From Pantoea sp. 1.19 (GTDB lineage Bacteria > Pseudomonadota > Gammaproteobacteria > Enterobacterales > Enterobacteriaceae), in the NCBI RefSeq assembly GCF_001922585.1, contig NZ_MRBS01000012.1, forward strand, positions 1 to 42,560: 42,560 nt of DNA, read 5' to 3'. The translations under genes were made by a program, and so were the position numbers. Shown in pieces: positions 9,935-18,189 of the stretch. How positions within the stretch are numbered: position 1 is the first letter of the stretch; each line of letters opens with the position of its first letter. The notes beneath the pieces were generated by a model. That model had not been told where the DNA came from and searched no databases. It saw only the letters and a program-made list of their open reading frames with translations.

Positions 9935-10662
9935 TGGGGCGTTGCATCGCGCTGCTGCTGCTGCTGCTGGTACCCGCCGCCCAGGCCCAGTTGCCCGGAG
10001 TGATCAGCACGCCGCTGGCGAACGGCGGCCAGAGCTGGAGCCTGCCAGTACAAACGCTGGTGTTTATCACCTCACTGACCTTTTTACCGGCGATTCTGCT
10101 GATGATGACCAGCTTTACGCGCATCATTATCGTCTTTGGCCTGCTGCGCAATGCGCTGGGGACGCCCTCGGCGCCCCCGAACCAGGTGCTGCTAGGTCTG
10201 GCGCTGTTTCTGACCTTCTTTATTATGGCACCGGTGTTCGACAAGATTTATCAGGATGCCTACCTGCCCTTTAGTCAGGATAAGATAAGCATGGAAGTCG
10301 CGATGGATAAAGGCGCCCAGCCACTGCGCGACTTTATGCTGCGCCAAACGCGGGAGGCGGATCTGGCGCTGTTTGCCCGCCTGGCTAATCAGCCACCGCT
10401 GGCCGGACCGGAAGCGGTGCCAATGCGCATTTTGCTGCCGGCCTATGTTACCAGCGAGCTGAAAACCGCCTTCCAAATTGGCTTTACGGTGTTTATTCCG
10501 TTTCTGATTATTGATCTGGTGGTGGCCAGCGTGCTGATGGCGCTGGGGATGATGATGGTCCCCCCCGCTACCATCGCCCTGCCGTTTAAACTGATGCTGT
10601 TTGTACTGGTGGATGGCTGGCAGCTGCTGGTCAGCTCCCTTGCGCAAAGCTTTTACAGCTAG
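9931..10662 (+). CDS. fliP: FliP, flagellar export gate protein
   Basis: FliP forms the pentameric core of the FliPQR export gate. The protein is 243 aa (E. coli 245) with a cleavable signal peptide, [16 protein letters not shown]. Signatures include [20 protein letters not shown], the [20 protein letters not shown] segment, and [24 protein letters not shown] C-terminal sequence (here [20 protein letters not shown]). Two tandem ATGs (9931, 9934) are possible starts. 9931 is used because it forms the ATGA overlap with fliO. Confidence 0.97.
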   Translation: MMGRCIALLLLLLVPAAQAQLPGVISTPLANGGQSWSLPVQTLVFITSLTFLPAILLMMTSFTRIIIVFGLLRNALGTPSAPPNQVLLGLALFLTFFIMAPVFDKIYQDAYLPFSQDKISMEVAMDKGAQPLRDFMLRQTREADLALFARLANQPPLAGPEAVPMRILLPAYVTSELKTAFQIGFTVFIPFLIIDLVVASVLMALGMMMVPPATIALPFKLMLFVLVDGWQLLVSSLAQSFYS

Positions 10663-10688
10663 CGCGCCTGAGCAACCCGGAGAGAACA

Positions 10689-10958
10689 ATGACCCCCGAA
10701 GCGGTAATGGTACTGGGACACGAGGCGATGAAAGTGGCGCTGGCGCTGGCCGCGCCCCTGCTGCTGGTTGCGCTGTTGAGCGGCCTGATCATCAGCATCC
10801 TGCAGGCGGCGACCCAAATCAACGAGCAAACCCTGTCGTTTATCCCCAAAATCCTCGCCGTGGCCGCGACCGTGGTGGTCGCCGGCCCGTGGATGCTGAA
10901 TCTGATCCTCGACTATATGCGCAGTCTGTTCAGCAACCTGCCGGCCATGATCGGTTAA
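10689..10958 (+). CDS. fliQ: FliQ, flagellar export gate protein
   Basis: FliQ is an 89-aa two-helix export gate component, exactly the E. coli length. It starts [20 protein letters not shown]. It continues with the conserved [20 protein letters not shown] turn and a second hydrophobic helix ending [27 protein letters not shown] ribosome binding site precedes the ATG by six bases. It lies 26 bp after fliP and 34 bp before fliR. Confidence 0.96.
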   Translation: MTPEAVMVLGHEAMKVALALAAPLLLVALLSGLIISILQAATQINEQTLSFIPKILAVAATVVVAGPWMLNLILDYMRSLFSNLPAMIG

Positions 10959-10992
10959 GGCCCCTTGCCATGCTGCCCGCCCGTGCGTCGCG

Positions 10993-11778
10993 ATGATAAC
11001 GTTCGATAGCAGCCAGCTGATGATGTGGCTGGCCCAGCTCTTCTGGCCGCTGGTCAGGGTACTGGCGCTGGTCAGTACCGCACCGATCTTCAGTGAGCGT
11101 CAGGTGAGCCACAAAGTGAAGATTGGCCTCGCGGCGATGATCACCTGGCTGCTGGCCCCCGGCCTGCCGGTGGTGCCGGTGACCCTGTTTTCGCCGGCGG
11201 GCTTCTGGCTGTTGATCCAGCAAATTCTGATCGGGGTGGCGCTGGGCTTTACCATGCAGCTGGCGTTTGCCGCCGTACGCATGGCCGGCGAAGTGATCGG
11301 TCTGCAAATGGGCCTGTCGTTTGCGACGTTCTTTGATCCCGCCAGCCGTCTCAATATGCCCGTATTGGCACGCTTTTTAGATATGCTGGCGATGCTGCTG
11401 TTTCTTACCTTTAACGGTCATTTATGGTTACTCAGTTTATTGGCGGACAGTTTTTATACGCTACCCATCGGCGGTGAGCCCCTCAACGGGCAGGCTTTCA
11501 TGGCGCTGACCCGCGCCGCAGGATTAATTTTTATTAATGGTATGATGCTGGCCCTGCCGATCATTACGCTGCTACTGGGGCTGAATCTGGCCCTGGGTTT
11601 ATTAAACCGTATTTCACCTCAGCTCTCCGTCTTCGTGATTGGCTTTCCGCTGACCTTATCAATAGGCATGCTGGCAATGGGCATGCTAATCCCGCTACTG
11701 GCGCCTTTTTGTGAACACCTGTTTGGCGAAGTCTTTGATTTGTTATCGCGACTGCTCGCCGAGCTGCCCGCCGGATAA
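10993..11778 (+). CDS. fliR: FliR, flagellar export gate protein
   Basis: FliR is the 261-aa polytopic protein that completes the FliP5-Q4-R1 gate. The start at 10993 ([20 protein letters not shown]) aligns with the E. coli N-terminus. Diagnostic stretches are [60 protein letters not shown] and [20 protein letters not shown]. It is the last gene of the flagellar block. The next 640 bp are the AT-rich control region of rcsA. Confidence 0.97.
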   Translation: MITFDSSQLMMWLAQLFWPLVRVLALVSTAPIFSERQVSHKVKIGLAAMITWLLAPGLPVVPVTLFSPAGFWLLIQQILIGVALGFTMQLAFAAVRMAGEVIGLQMGLSFATFFDPASRLNMPVLARFLDMLAMLLFLTFNGHLWLLSLLADSFYTLPIGGEPLNGQAFMALTRAAGLIFINGMMLALPIITLLLGLNLALGLLNRISPQLSVFVIGFPLTLSIGMLAMGMLIPLLAPFCEHLFGEVFDLLSRLLAELPAG

Positions 11779-11853
11779 AGATTAGCCATTTCACTAAGTG
11801 AAGAGACTAATACGTTAAGCCAGTAAAACAGTGTGTGCATTTTTCGAACCATT

Positions 11854-11887
11854 TTTATCAGAAAATTCGTAAGGATTTTCTGATAAA
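11854..11887. repeat. Perfect 13-bp inverted repeat around an RcsAB-like box
   Basis: TTTATCAGAAAAT (11854-11866) and ATTTTCTGATAAA (11875-11887) are exact reverse complements separated by TCGTAAGG. The right arm and spacer contain TAAGGATTTTCTGA (11870-11883), close to the RcsAB box (TAAGAATATTCCTA-type). No U-run follows, so it is not a classical terminator, although it could fold at the end of the fliR transcript. Confidence 0.8.
11870..11883. promoter_or_regulatory. Candidate RcsAB box
   Basis: TAAGGATTTTCTGA keeps the TAAG left half and the TC-A right half of the RcsAB consensus, and closely resembles the box known upstream of E. coli rcsA. It lies 91 bp after fliR and about 535 bp before the rcsA start. 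It would therefore act either on a distant rcsA promoter or on the end of the flagellar unit. Confidence 0.5.
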
Positions 11888-12105
11888 TGGGAAATACCTG
11901 CAAAAATGATTCTTATTAAACGGTCTTTGACGTATTTTAGTTTTGAAATGCCGGTGGGTTAGCCAACAGGACCAGTCGAGACTGAAATCATAAGATACTG
12001 TTTTTTAACATGTTTCAATATGTATTTTTTTTCTTGTCAGAATACGAATTTTGCGTCATTGTCAACTGACTCACGCAGAGTGATTATTCATCATGTGAAT
12101 AATTT

Positions 12106-12119
12106 TGAGAATTGTCTTA
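12106..12119. promoter_or_regulatory. Second RcsAB-box-like sequence
   Basis: TGAGAATTGTCTTA matches the symmetric form TAAGAATATTCTTA at 11 of 14 positions. It is about 300 bp before rcsA and closer to the probable promoter zone than the box at 11870. Confidence 0.35.
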
Positions 12120-12173
12120 TCAGCATCCCTCTGACGATGCGACAGAGTGACAATCTCATTTCGGCTAAACGGA

Positions 12174-12189
12174 TGTGATCTGCGTCACT
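12174..12189. promoter_or_regulatory. Candidate CRP binding site
   Basis: TGTGATCTGCGTCACT has TGTGA and TCACT half-sites six bases apart, one mismatch from TGTGA-N6-TCACA. It lies 229 bp upstream of rcsA and about 85 bp upstream of a TATATAAA stretch. Confidence 0.5.
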
Positions 12190-12417
12190 TTTTGACCCGC
12201 GATACCGCACGGATGGTGGCTGGCTCAAAGCGCTGTGCTTTGTCGCCCTGAAATCTTATATATAAAGAGCATGGACAGCCTGGTGTCACCTGAATGTCAT
12301 AATCGTTCAGTTTTAATGCCCGTTAGCTCACGTTTTTGACAGGGGAGTGTCTTACACCGGGAACGCGTAAATCATCGTTGATTCAAACGGATAACATATT
12401 TGGTGAGGGCCGCTATC

Positions 12418-13062
12418 ATGCCAACGATTATTATGGATTCATGCAGTTATACACGGATGGGCCTGACAGACTACATGTCGCTCAAGGGTATGAAAAAGAA
12501 AAATATTTTTTCCGTTACCGACATCGAGCAACTGCAACTTAAGTGTCATCAGATCAAACCCGGAGTGGTTTTCCTCAACGAGGACTGTTTTATTCATGAG
12601 CCTGATGCTAGCGAGCGTATCAGGCACGTTATCATGCAGCATCCCGAGACCCTGTTCTTTATTTTTATGGCGATCACGAATATCCATTTTGAGGAATACT
12701 TATATGTCCGCAAGAATTTAATTATTACGTCAAAGTCGATTAAATCTTCAACGCTGGATACCCTGCTACACAGTTATTTTCAGAAACGTAACGTGGCCAC
12801 GCCCCGGCTGGCATCGGCTGCTCACGACGTGCATCCGCTTACCCTGAGCCAGACGGAATCAAACATGCTAAAAATGTGGATGTCCGGACATGACACCATT
12901 CGCATCTCGGAAGAGATGAAAATTAAAGCGAAAACCGTGTCATCGCACAAAGGCAATATTAAACGCAAAATCAAAACGCATAATAAGCAGGTCATTTATC
13001 ATGTGGTCCGTTTGACCGACAACGTCACCAGCGGTATCTATGTGAATGTGCGTCAGGCTTAA
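12418..13062 (+). CDS. rcsA: RcsA, auxiliary regulator of the Rcs phosphorelay
   Basis: RcsA is an unstable LuxR-type DNA-binding protein that heterodimerises with RcsB. The pair activates capsule (colanic acid/amylovoran-type) genes and represses flhDC. I start it at 12418 ([16 protein letters not shown]), which aligns with E. coli RcsA, gives 214 aa, and has a GGTGAGGG ribosome binding site; the ATG at 12400 adds unrelated residues. The N-terminal half keeps [14 protein letters not shown] and [14 protein letters not shown]. The LuxR helix-turn-helix begins near residue 141 ([17 protein letters not shown]), and the recognition region [18 protein letters not shown] is virtually identical to E. 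coli. Codon use is more AT-rich than the neighbours, typical of rcsA. Its place right after the flagellar operons matches E. coli. Confidence 0.96.
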   Translation: MPTIIMDSCSYTRMGLTDYMSLKGMKKKNIFSVTDIEQLQLKCHQIKPGVVFLNEDCFIHEPDASERIRHVIMQHPETLFFIFMAITNIHFEEYLYVRKNLIITSKSIKSSTLDTLLHSYFQKRNVATPRLASAAHDVHPLTLSQTESNMLKMWMSGHDTIRISEEMKIKAKTVSSHKGNIKRKIKTHNKQVIYHVVRLTDNVTSGIYVNVRQA

Positions 13063-13086
13063 CCCCTCGCCTTGACGCGCGGCCGC

Positions 13087-13124
13087 CGCGGCCCGGTGCG
13101 CGTTCGTCACGAGCCCGGGCCGCG
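13087..13124 (+). terminator. GC-rich hairpin after rcsA, possible terminator
   Basis: CGCGGCCCGG (13087-13096) pairs perfectly with CCGGGCCGCG (13115-13124) across an 18-base loop, 24 bp after the rcsA stop. No U-run follows, so it may act as an mRNA 3' end barrier or Rho-dependent stop rather than a classical intrinsic terminator. Confidence 0.4.
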
Positions 13125-13267
13125 CGCCTGACAAATCGCTGTCCGCTTTCAACGGCCTTCCTGGCTGATTTGCGATCGCGATCCCAAATACTCCCCTCAG
13201 CCTTTGCCCTCCGCTGCCGATGATCAGGTCAGGGATTGATCCTTTTCACTGACCGGGACTGTGTACC

Positions 13268-14962
13268 ATGATCCTTCGCTCCGTTACGCCAGAAACCTCT
13301 GCCCCGCTGCGTTTTTGGCAGCATGTACGTTTGGTGCCGCTGTTTGGCACTATTTTTGCCGCCATTTTGCTGCTGTTTGCTCTGAGCATTGGCTGCGCCA
13401 GCTATTTTTTGCTGCACAGCCAGCAGGCGCTAAAGGATGCCACCGTCGAGATCGGTATCCACGCGAACCTGACCGACAGTGCCAATCGCTTACGCAGCGC
13501 GCGCCTGACCATTATTCGCGCCGCGGCGGCGGCGCGCATCGGCGATATGGATAGCTTCCGTGCTAACCTGGCGGCCGGCGATGCCCTTATCAACGAGGCG
13601 GCGAGCAGCATTGGCCACTACCTGCATCGTACCGGTAAAACCCCGGCGGGTATTGCGCTGGATACGCCGTTACGCAACGCATTTGATGCTTACGTTCAGC
13701 AAGGGCTGGCGCCGATGATCGCGGCGGCCAGGCAGGGCAGCTTTGAGGGGGTTATCTCGCAGGAAACGGCGCAGACCAACACGCTCGATGATGCCTTCAC
13801 GGCCCTGATGCACAAGGCGGTGGCGATCCGCGACGATCGCGCCAGGACCATTAACGCCAGGGCGCACGCCGAAGCCCGCCTGGGCTATATCATGATGGCG
13901 GCCGCGTTTTTGGCCGCCGCGCTGCTGACCGCCCTCACCTTCCTGTTTTTACGGCGGGTGGTCATTCATCCGCTGCGCGATACCGTGACGCGCATTGAGC
14001 ACATCGCGCAAGGAGATCTTACCGCGTCCCCTATCCGCTGGGGGCGCAGCGAGATTGGCGTACTGGGGGACAATGTGCAGCGCATGCAGCAGGCGCTGGC
14101 GCAAACGGTGCGCACCGTGCGCGACGGTGCGGTGGCCATTTATCAGGGTACCGGCGACATCACCGCCGGCAATAGCCATCTCTCCTCCCGAACGGAGCAG
14201 CAGGCCGCCGCGCTGGAGCAGACCGCCGCCAGCATGGAACAGCTGACCGCGACGGTGAAGCAGAATGCGGAAAACGCCCACCATGCCAGCCAGCTGGCGG
14301 CCGACGCCTCCGGCAAAGCCAGCCGCGGCGGCGAGATCGTCGCCGGCGTGGTCAGCACCATGAGCAATATCTCCGCCAGCTCGAAGAAAATCGCCGAAAT
14401 TACTAACGTGATCAATAGTATCGCCTTCCAGACCAATATTCTGGCGCTGAACGCCGCGGTGGAGGCCGCACGGGCCGGGGAGCAGGGACGCGGCTTTGCG
14501 GTGGTGGCCAGCGAGGTGCGTAGCCTGGCGCAGCGCAGCGCTCAGGCGGCCAAAGAGATTGAGGGCCTGATCGGCGAGTCCGTGACGTTAATCAGCACCG
14601 GCTCGGGCCAGGTTAGCCAGGCCGGCAGCACCATGGGTGAGATTGTTGATGCGGTGCGGCGGGTGACCGATATCATGGGCGAGATTGCCGCCGCCTCTGA
14701 TGAACAGAGCCGGGGCATTCAGCAGGTGAGCCAGGCGGTGAGCGAGATGGATAATGTGACGCAACAGAATGCCACGCTGGTGCAGCAAGCCGCTTCAGCC
14801 GCGGCGGCGCTGGAGGCGCAGGCGGCGCGGCTGAGTGAGGCCGTTGCGGCTTTTCATCTCGGCGAACCCCGCCTGCGTCCGACGCCGGCCAGCGTCCCGC
14901 TGCCGCCAACGCATCCTGAGCTGGCGCAGGCGCCAGCTCAGGAACATTGGGAAACGTTTTAA
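13268..14962 (+). CDS. Methyl-accepting chemotaxis protein (4HB sensor)
   Basis: This is a 564-aa inner membrane chemoreceptor. The first membrane segment is at residues about 22-45, followed by a periplasmic four-helix-bundle domain of the Tar/Tsr type ([14 protein letters not shown] is reminiscent of the ligand-binding helix 1). The second membrane segment is about 205-228, then HAMP ([20 protein letters not shown]) and a long cytoplasmic signalling hairpin. The hairpin tip near residues 380-430 has the invariant [20 protein letters not shown] and [20 protein letters not shown]. The last five residues are HWETF, equivalent to the NWETF tether that binds CheR and CheB in high-abundance receptors. 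A GCCGATGA string at 13216-13223 resembles a FliA -10 element, but its -35 partner is poor. The ligand is unknown. As I recall the E. coli order, no receptor gene lies between rcsA and dsrB, so this looks inserted. Confidence 0.95.
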   Translation: MILRSVTPETSAPLRFWQHVRLVPLFGTIFAAILLLFALSIGCASYFLLHSQQALKDATVEIGIHANLTDSANRLRSARLTIIRAAAAARIGDMDSFRANLAAGDALINEAASSIGHYLHRTGKTPAGIALDTPLRNAFDAYVQQGLAPMIAAARQGSFEGVISQETAQTNTLDDAFTALMHKAVAIRDDRARTINARAHAEARLGYIMMAAAFLAAALLTALTFLFLRRVVIHPLRDTVTRIEHIAQGDLTASPIRWGRSEIGVLGDNVQRMQQALAQTVRTVRDGAVAIYQGTGDITAGNSHLSSRTEQQAAALEQTAASMEQLTATVKQNAENAHHASQLAADASGKASRGGEIVAGVVSTMSNISASSKKIAEITNVINSIAFQTNILALNAAVEAARAGEQGRGFAVVASEVRSLAQRSAQAAKEIEGLIGESVTLISTGSGQVSQAGSTMGEIVDAVRRVTDIMGEIAAASDEQSRGIQQVSQAVSEMDNVTQQNATLVQQAASAAAALEAQAARLSEAVAAFHLGEPRLRPTPASVPLPPTHPELAQAPAQEHWETF

Positions 14963-14994
14963 CCCCGCCGCGCCGCGTTTGGCTCTGGCGCGCT

Positions 14995-15186
14995 TCAGGC
15001 CGGGTCCGGCTCGACAAAGACGCCGTCGGGCTGGTCCGCCTCATTGAAAAACCAGATCCCCAGCGGATAGTCCTCCAGCGCTACCAGATACATGGTGCCT
15101 TCCTGAAACGGTTCGATGGCCAGCAGCGTGCCTCGCCGACGCGGCCCACCATCCGTTTTCACGGTGACCCGATCGTGAATTTGCAT
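14995..15186 (-). CDS. dsrB: DsrB family small protein
   Basis: This 63-aa protein closely matches E. coli Dsr[20 protein letters not shown], then [20 protein letters not shown] and DGVFVE near the end. Its molecular role is unknown; E. coli dsrB is RpoS-related and named for its position near dsrA. It converges with the chemoreceptor gene, leaving 32 bp between their stops. A GGGAGAAC ribosome binding site precedes the ATG. Confidence 0.93.
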   Translation of the reverse strand: MQIHDRVTVKTDGGPRRRGTLLAIEPFQEGTMYLVALEDYPLGIWFFNEADQPDGVFVEPDPA

Positions 15187-15228
15187 CTGTTCTCCCTCGT
15201 GAACCCCCGTGCGGCCCGGCGCAGCCGC

Positions 15229-15387
15229 TTAGCGACGCGCGATCACCCACACGGCATGAATGATGCCGGGAATGTAGCCCAACAGGGTCAGCAGAATATT
15301 CAGCCAGAACGCGCCGCCAAACCCAACCTGCATGAACACGCCCAGCGGCGGTAATAAGATAGCGATGATAATACGTATAATATCCAT
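15229..15387 (-). CDS. Pmp3/YqaE family membrane peptide
   Basis: This 52-aa protein starts with ATG at 15387 (MDIIRIIIAILLPPLGVFMQ) and ends in HAVWVIARR. It has two hydrophobic helices. The PPLGVF motif and the second-helix signature LNILLTLLGYIPGIIHAVW are the defining features of the UPF0057/Pmp3 family, which in yeast and plants affects membrane potential under salt stress and in E. coli includes the stress-induced YqaE. It is co-directional with dsrB (42 bp apart), so the two may be co-transcribed. It is small but unmistakable. Confidence 0.93.
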   Translation of the reverse strand: MDIIRIIIAILLPPLGVFMQVGFGGAFWLNILLTLLGYIPGIIHAVWVIARR

Positions 15388-15633
15388 ATCCACTCCGTGT
15401 GGTAGTCAGTTGAACACGAATAAGCATAGACGTTAATTACACACTTACCTGGCGGCCCGGCAGCGACCGCGTCGCGCTGAAGCTTCGCATGCTACCTGGC
15501 TTATCCCACGATGCTTCGCGAAGCGGGCCTGCGCTTATCGCCTGCCGCCGACCTCCGGTCCGGGACGCCCCCCTCGCCCGGGCGATGGCACGCCCCTTCT
15601 GCAGGCGCGGCTCCTCACCGCGCGGGCAGCGAC

Positions 15634-15639
15634 TATACT
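15634..15639 (+). promoter_or_regulatory. Candidate -10 element for the 64-aa hypothetical
   Basis: TATACT, 36 bp before the predicted start codon at 15675. No good -35 sequence is visible 17 bp upstream, where the DNA is GC-rich, which would suit an RpoS-type promoter. The rest of 15388-15633 shows no gene I can support. Confidence 0.35.
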
Positions 15640-15674
15640 GGAAAGACCATGACCGCTGCGCTGAGGGCGCGATG

Positions 15675-15869
15675 ATGACACCACGTACTGTACCCGAATC
15701 AGATACCGGGCCTGCCGCGCCGCAGGTGGAGCGCCAGCGGCCTGACGGTGAGGAGTGCGCATCGACCCGCCGACGGGCCGATGGCTCCTCCTGCGACAGC
15801 TGTCGGGAATTTTGCCTTGAGTTTGAATGGGATGTGGCAGATGCCAGCGCGGCGGAGCTGCGGCGCTAA
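15675..15869 (+). CDS. Hypothetical 64-aa protein with CxxCxxxC
   Basis: I do not recognise this protein. Starting at 15675 (MTPRTVPESD) it has a GAGGG ribosome binding site seven bases upstream. The ATG at 15672 is too close to that site, and the frame open further upstream looks non-coding. The sequence is charged and hydrophilic. A cysteine cluster in the second half (CDSCREFC, plus an earlier single Cys) is followed by an acidic-aromatic patch LEFEWDVADA. It occupies the position of E. coli yodD but shows no similarity to it. Its stop abuts the terminator of the convergent dsrA candidate, so the two transcripts could overlap. It could be a metal-binding peptide or a chance reading frame. 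Confidence 0.45.
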   Translation: MTPRTVPESDTGPAAPQVERQRPDGEECASTRRRADGSSCDSCREFCLEFEWDVADASAAELRR

Positions 15870-15872
15870 GCA

Positions 15873-15947
15873 AAAAAAATCCCGGCCGGTTGCGGCGCGG
15901 GATCGAAATTGAGCAGGGAATTCGTTACTTCAGGAAATTTTACAGCC
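15873..15947 (-). ncRNA. dsrA: Candidate DsrA small RNA
   Basis: Reading leftward from about 15947, the RNA contains ATTTCCTG and GTAACGAATT separated by AA. In E. coli DsrA the same two blocks are separated by GT, and this is the part that opens the rpoS leader. It ends in a hairpin ATCCCG...CGGGAT (15879-15903) followed by eight T on the minus strand, like the DsrA terminator (ATCCCG stem plus U-run). Predicted length is about 75 nt versus 87 in E. coli. The middle stem-loop that carries the hns-pairing region in E. coli is replaced by a shorter CCCTGCTCAATTTC. It sits near rcsA and dsrB as expected, and it is Hfq-type in layout. The exact 5' end is inferred from the promoter. Confidence 0.78.
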
Positions 15948-15952
15948 CGTTC

Positions 15953-15980
15953 AGATTACTATGACTACTTACTAAGACAA
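15953..15980 (-). promoter_or_regulatory. Candidate sigma70 promoter of dsrA
   Basis: On the minus strand, TTGTCT (15980-15975) and TAATCT (15958-15953) are 16 bp apart. They predict a start near 15947, ten bases before the conserved ATTTCC block, the same offset as in E. coli DsrA. Confidence 0.6.
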
Positions 15981-16235
15981 GTCGGTTTTTCCGTCGTCTT
16001 CCCGCTTGTAGCGGCGGGCCGTTAGCGGCGCGCCTGATACCGGCATACCGGCCGGGTTAGTCGCGCGCGGCTCGCCGTTTTTTAGGAATAATCCTGGTTT
16101 TTTTTCTCCACCTGCGCCGTGCTAACCGCCAGAATTTTCATGAGAAACGTTTCGCCAGTCCGGGCTTCACCGGTGAACGGTTAGGTTATACTTGCCCTAT
16201 CGCATTCACCGATCGATCGGTAAAGTGAGGCCGTA

Positions 16236-17030
16236 ATGGTAATGACGTTATCACATCCCCTGATGGTGGTCACCGATCTGGACGGATCGCTGTTGGACCA
16301 TCACACCTACCGCTGGGATAACGCGCTGAGCTGGCTGGATCGCCTGCGCGCGCGTGAGGTGCCGCTGGTGTTTTGCAGCAGCAAGACCGCCGCAGAAATC
16401 CGCCCTCTGCAGGCGGAGATGGGACTGGAGGACGCCCCCTTTATCGCCGAAAATGGCGCCCGGGCCTCGTGCCTGCTCGACGGTGAACGCCGCGAATTCG
16501 GACAGCCGAACTATGGCGCGCTGTGCGCTTTTTTACGGCAGCTGCGGGCCGACAGCGGCTTTCGCTTTACCGGCTTTGCTGACGCGACCGCGCAGCAGGT
16601 GGCGGACTGGACCGGCCTGTCGCTGGCTAACGCGCGGCTGGCCATGCAGCGCGAGGCCGCCGAATCGCTGATCTGGCGCGACAGCGAGGCGCACTTTGCG
16701 GCGTTTCGCCAGCGGCTGCAGCAGGCCGGGCTGCAGCTGACCGAAGGCGGACGATTTTGGCACGTCATGCCGCAGGAGGCGGGAAAAGGCCTTGCGCTGG
16801 CATGGATGTTGCGGGAGTTCGCCATGGCGGGGCAGACCTTCACTACGCTCGGGCTCGGCGATGGCCCCAATGATGCGCCGATGCTGGAGCTGGTAGACTA
16901 CGCGGTAGTGATCAAAGGTCACAGCAAAACTCCGGTAACCCTGATGCGCGACGCCAGTTCGCGCGTCTACTACGCAACGGCTCCGGGGCCGACCGGATGG
17001 AGTGAGGGACTGTCGCACTTCCTCCTTTAG
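16236..17030 (+). CDS. yedP: HAD-family mannosyl/glucosyl-3-phosphoglycerate phosphatase
   Basis: This is a 264-aa HAD phosphatase of the MpgP/YedP group (E. coli YedP 271 aa), predicted to release phosphate from a sugar-3-phosphoglycerate. Motif I is VVTDLDGSLLD, with nucleophile and acid/base Asp near residues 14 and 16. Motif II is FCSSKTAAEI (Ser/Lys), and motif III/IV is GLGDGPNDAPML, which binds Mg. The cap domain lies between. A GTGAGG ribosome binding site precedes the ATG, and TATACT at 16187-16192 is a candidate -10. It is followed 63 bp later by the remains of a glucosyl-3-phosphoglycerate synthase-like gene, suggesting the pair once made glucosylglycerate. The intact phosphatase may now serve another role, as in E. 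coli, which has no such synthase here. Confidence 0.88.
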   Translation: MVMTLSHPLMVVTDLDGSLLDHHTYRWDNALSWLDRLRAREVPLVFCSSKTAAEIRPLQAEMGLEDAPFIAENGARASCLLDGERREFGQPNYGALCAFLRQLRADSGFRFTGFADATAQQVADWTGLSLANARLAMQREAAESLIWRDSEAHFAAFRQRLQQAGLQLTEGGRFWHVMPQEAGKGLALAWMLREFAMAGQTFTTLGLGDGPNDAPMLELVDYAVVIKGHSKTPVTLMRDASSRVYYATAPGPTGWSEGLSHFLL

Positions 17031-17093
17031 GGCCGCCGGCGCAGGGGCCGCCCCCGGGGAGTACGCCCTGTGTGATTTCAGCGGCACGGACTC

Positions 17094-18189
17094 ATGACCA
17101 CTTTCCCTTCGCTGGATCTCCGCAGAGATACCAGGCGGGCACGGGTGCCGGGCGCAATGTCACCGCATTGGCTGCTGCTCCGCCAGTTTTCTGAACGGGA
17201 AGGCGATGCGCTGGACCACAGGGTTAACGGGCTGGGGCAGATCCCGGGGCTGAGCGAAAGGGTTACCGGCCTCGATCGCGCCGAGCGCGATCGCTCCCTG
17301 TTTGCCCGGTCGTGCTCTCCCGCCCGCTGTGACAGGACGGCTCGCCTCTGCGCGCGCTGGATGCCGAGCTGGCCGGGGCCGGCCTCGCGCCACGTCAGCC
17401 CGGTAAAGGCCGCAGCGTCTGGTACGGTACTGATACACGCTGGCCTCCCTCCGCGTTGACCGCGTCGCGCTGCACGATGGCGACACTCGCACCTGGCGAC
17501 GTGAGCTGCTGGACCGGCTGATCTATCCGGTCGCCTGCCCGACACTGAATGCCGCCGTTGCCAAAGGCAGCTGCGCGCGGGTGGCCAGTGACCGGCTGAA
17601 CGGCCGGGTTGACCGCCTGCTGCCCGGTCCGCTGCCGCAGGCGCGCTCCATAAAGTATGCGGCCATAGCGACTGGCTGGATTATCTGAGCGGCTTTCGCA
17701 ACCCCCTCTCCGGCAAGCTTGCCCGGCAACCCCGGGGGTGAAGGTCATGAAGTTCCCCGGCGACTGAGGCTGGGGATTGGCGTACCGTCAGCCCCCTACC
17801 GCCCCGTCAGACAGGCCAGGCCAACATGGCCGATGGCGGCGGTCTGCGCCGCATGAGCGGTGATATCGTGCCGTCGCTGCCGGGCAAACTGCCCCCTCGG
17901 CGTGCCGCTGAGCAGCGATTGATTCCGCGAGCTCAAGGCAACCCACTGCGCTATGCGCTGGATCGGATTGAGGGTCACAGCCACGAGGCGCCCATGAACC
18001 GGCTGGCGCTTACTGAGCATGGCGAAGAGGCGGCCGTGGGGATAAACCACCCCTGAGGCTGGCCGTTCGTTTATGGCCGCCCAACGAACGGCCCCTTATT
18101 TCCAGCGGGTCACGCGGAGCCTCGGCGCTGCCCGCGCGGCGGCGCGCCTCGTTCAGGCCGTCGAAGAGGACAATCGCGGGCGGGGCTAA
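17094..18189 (+). pseudogene. Glucosyl-3-phosphoglycerate synthase-like gene, multiply frameshifted
   Basis: No single frame is open, yet fragments of one GpgS-like glycosyltransferase occur in order across three frames. They are: RVTGLDRAERDRSLFARS (frame of 17094); LRALDAELAGAGL and QPGKGRSVWYGT (around 17353-17427); VALHDGDTRTWRRELLDRLI (from 17461), matching the ALHDCDI metal-binding region; ARVASDRLNGRVDRLL (17576-17623); HSDWLDYLSGFRNPLSGK (17664-17717); a broken FPGDWG (stop in the middle); GLRRMSGDIV (17841); PLSSD-stop-FRELKATH; DRIEGHSHEAPMNRLAL (17961); and LVQAVEEDNRGRG to the TAA at 18187-18189. The order and total length (about 365 codons) fit one nearly full-length gene with at least six frame changes and several stops. 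Its end overlaps the dgcQ stop by three bases. Family recognition is from memory. Confidence 0.68.

Larger units (their letters stand above)
11779..12417 (+). promoter_or_regulatory. Long AT-rich control region and leader of rcsA
   Basis: These 640 bp contain no convincing gene and are much richer in A and T than the flanks, with T-runs such as that near 12025-12035. Contents are a 13-bp odd palindrome TTCACTAAGTGAA at 11790-11802, the hairpin with an RcsAB-box-like core (listed separately), a second RcsAB-box-like string at 12106-12119, a CRP-like site at 12174-12189, and a TATATAAA stretch near 12258-12266 that could be a -10 element. E. coli rcsA is silenced by H-NS and autoactivated by RcsAB. 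The composition here fits the same logic, but the region is longer than the E. coli one as I recall it. Confidence 0.5.

Noticed and set aside
11790..11802. TTCACTAAGTGAA palindrome after fliR as a quorum-sensing (lux-box-like) site
   Set aside because: Too short and does not match the lux box consensus; no luxI/luxR pair in the window.
15489..15671. N-terminal extension of the 64-aa hypothetical
   Set aside because: No ribosome binding site at 15489; Arg/Pro-rich codons look non-coding, and a promoter-like TATACT lies inside it.
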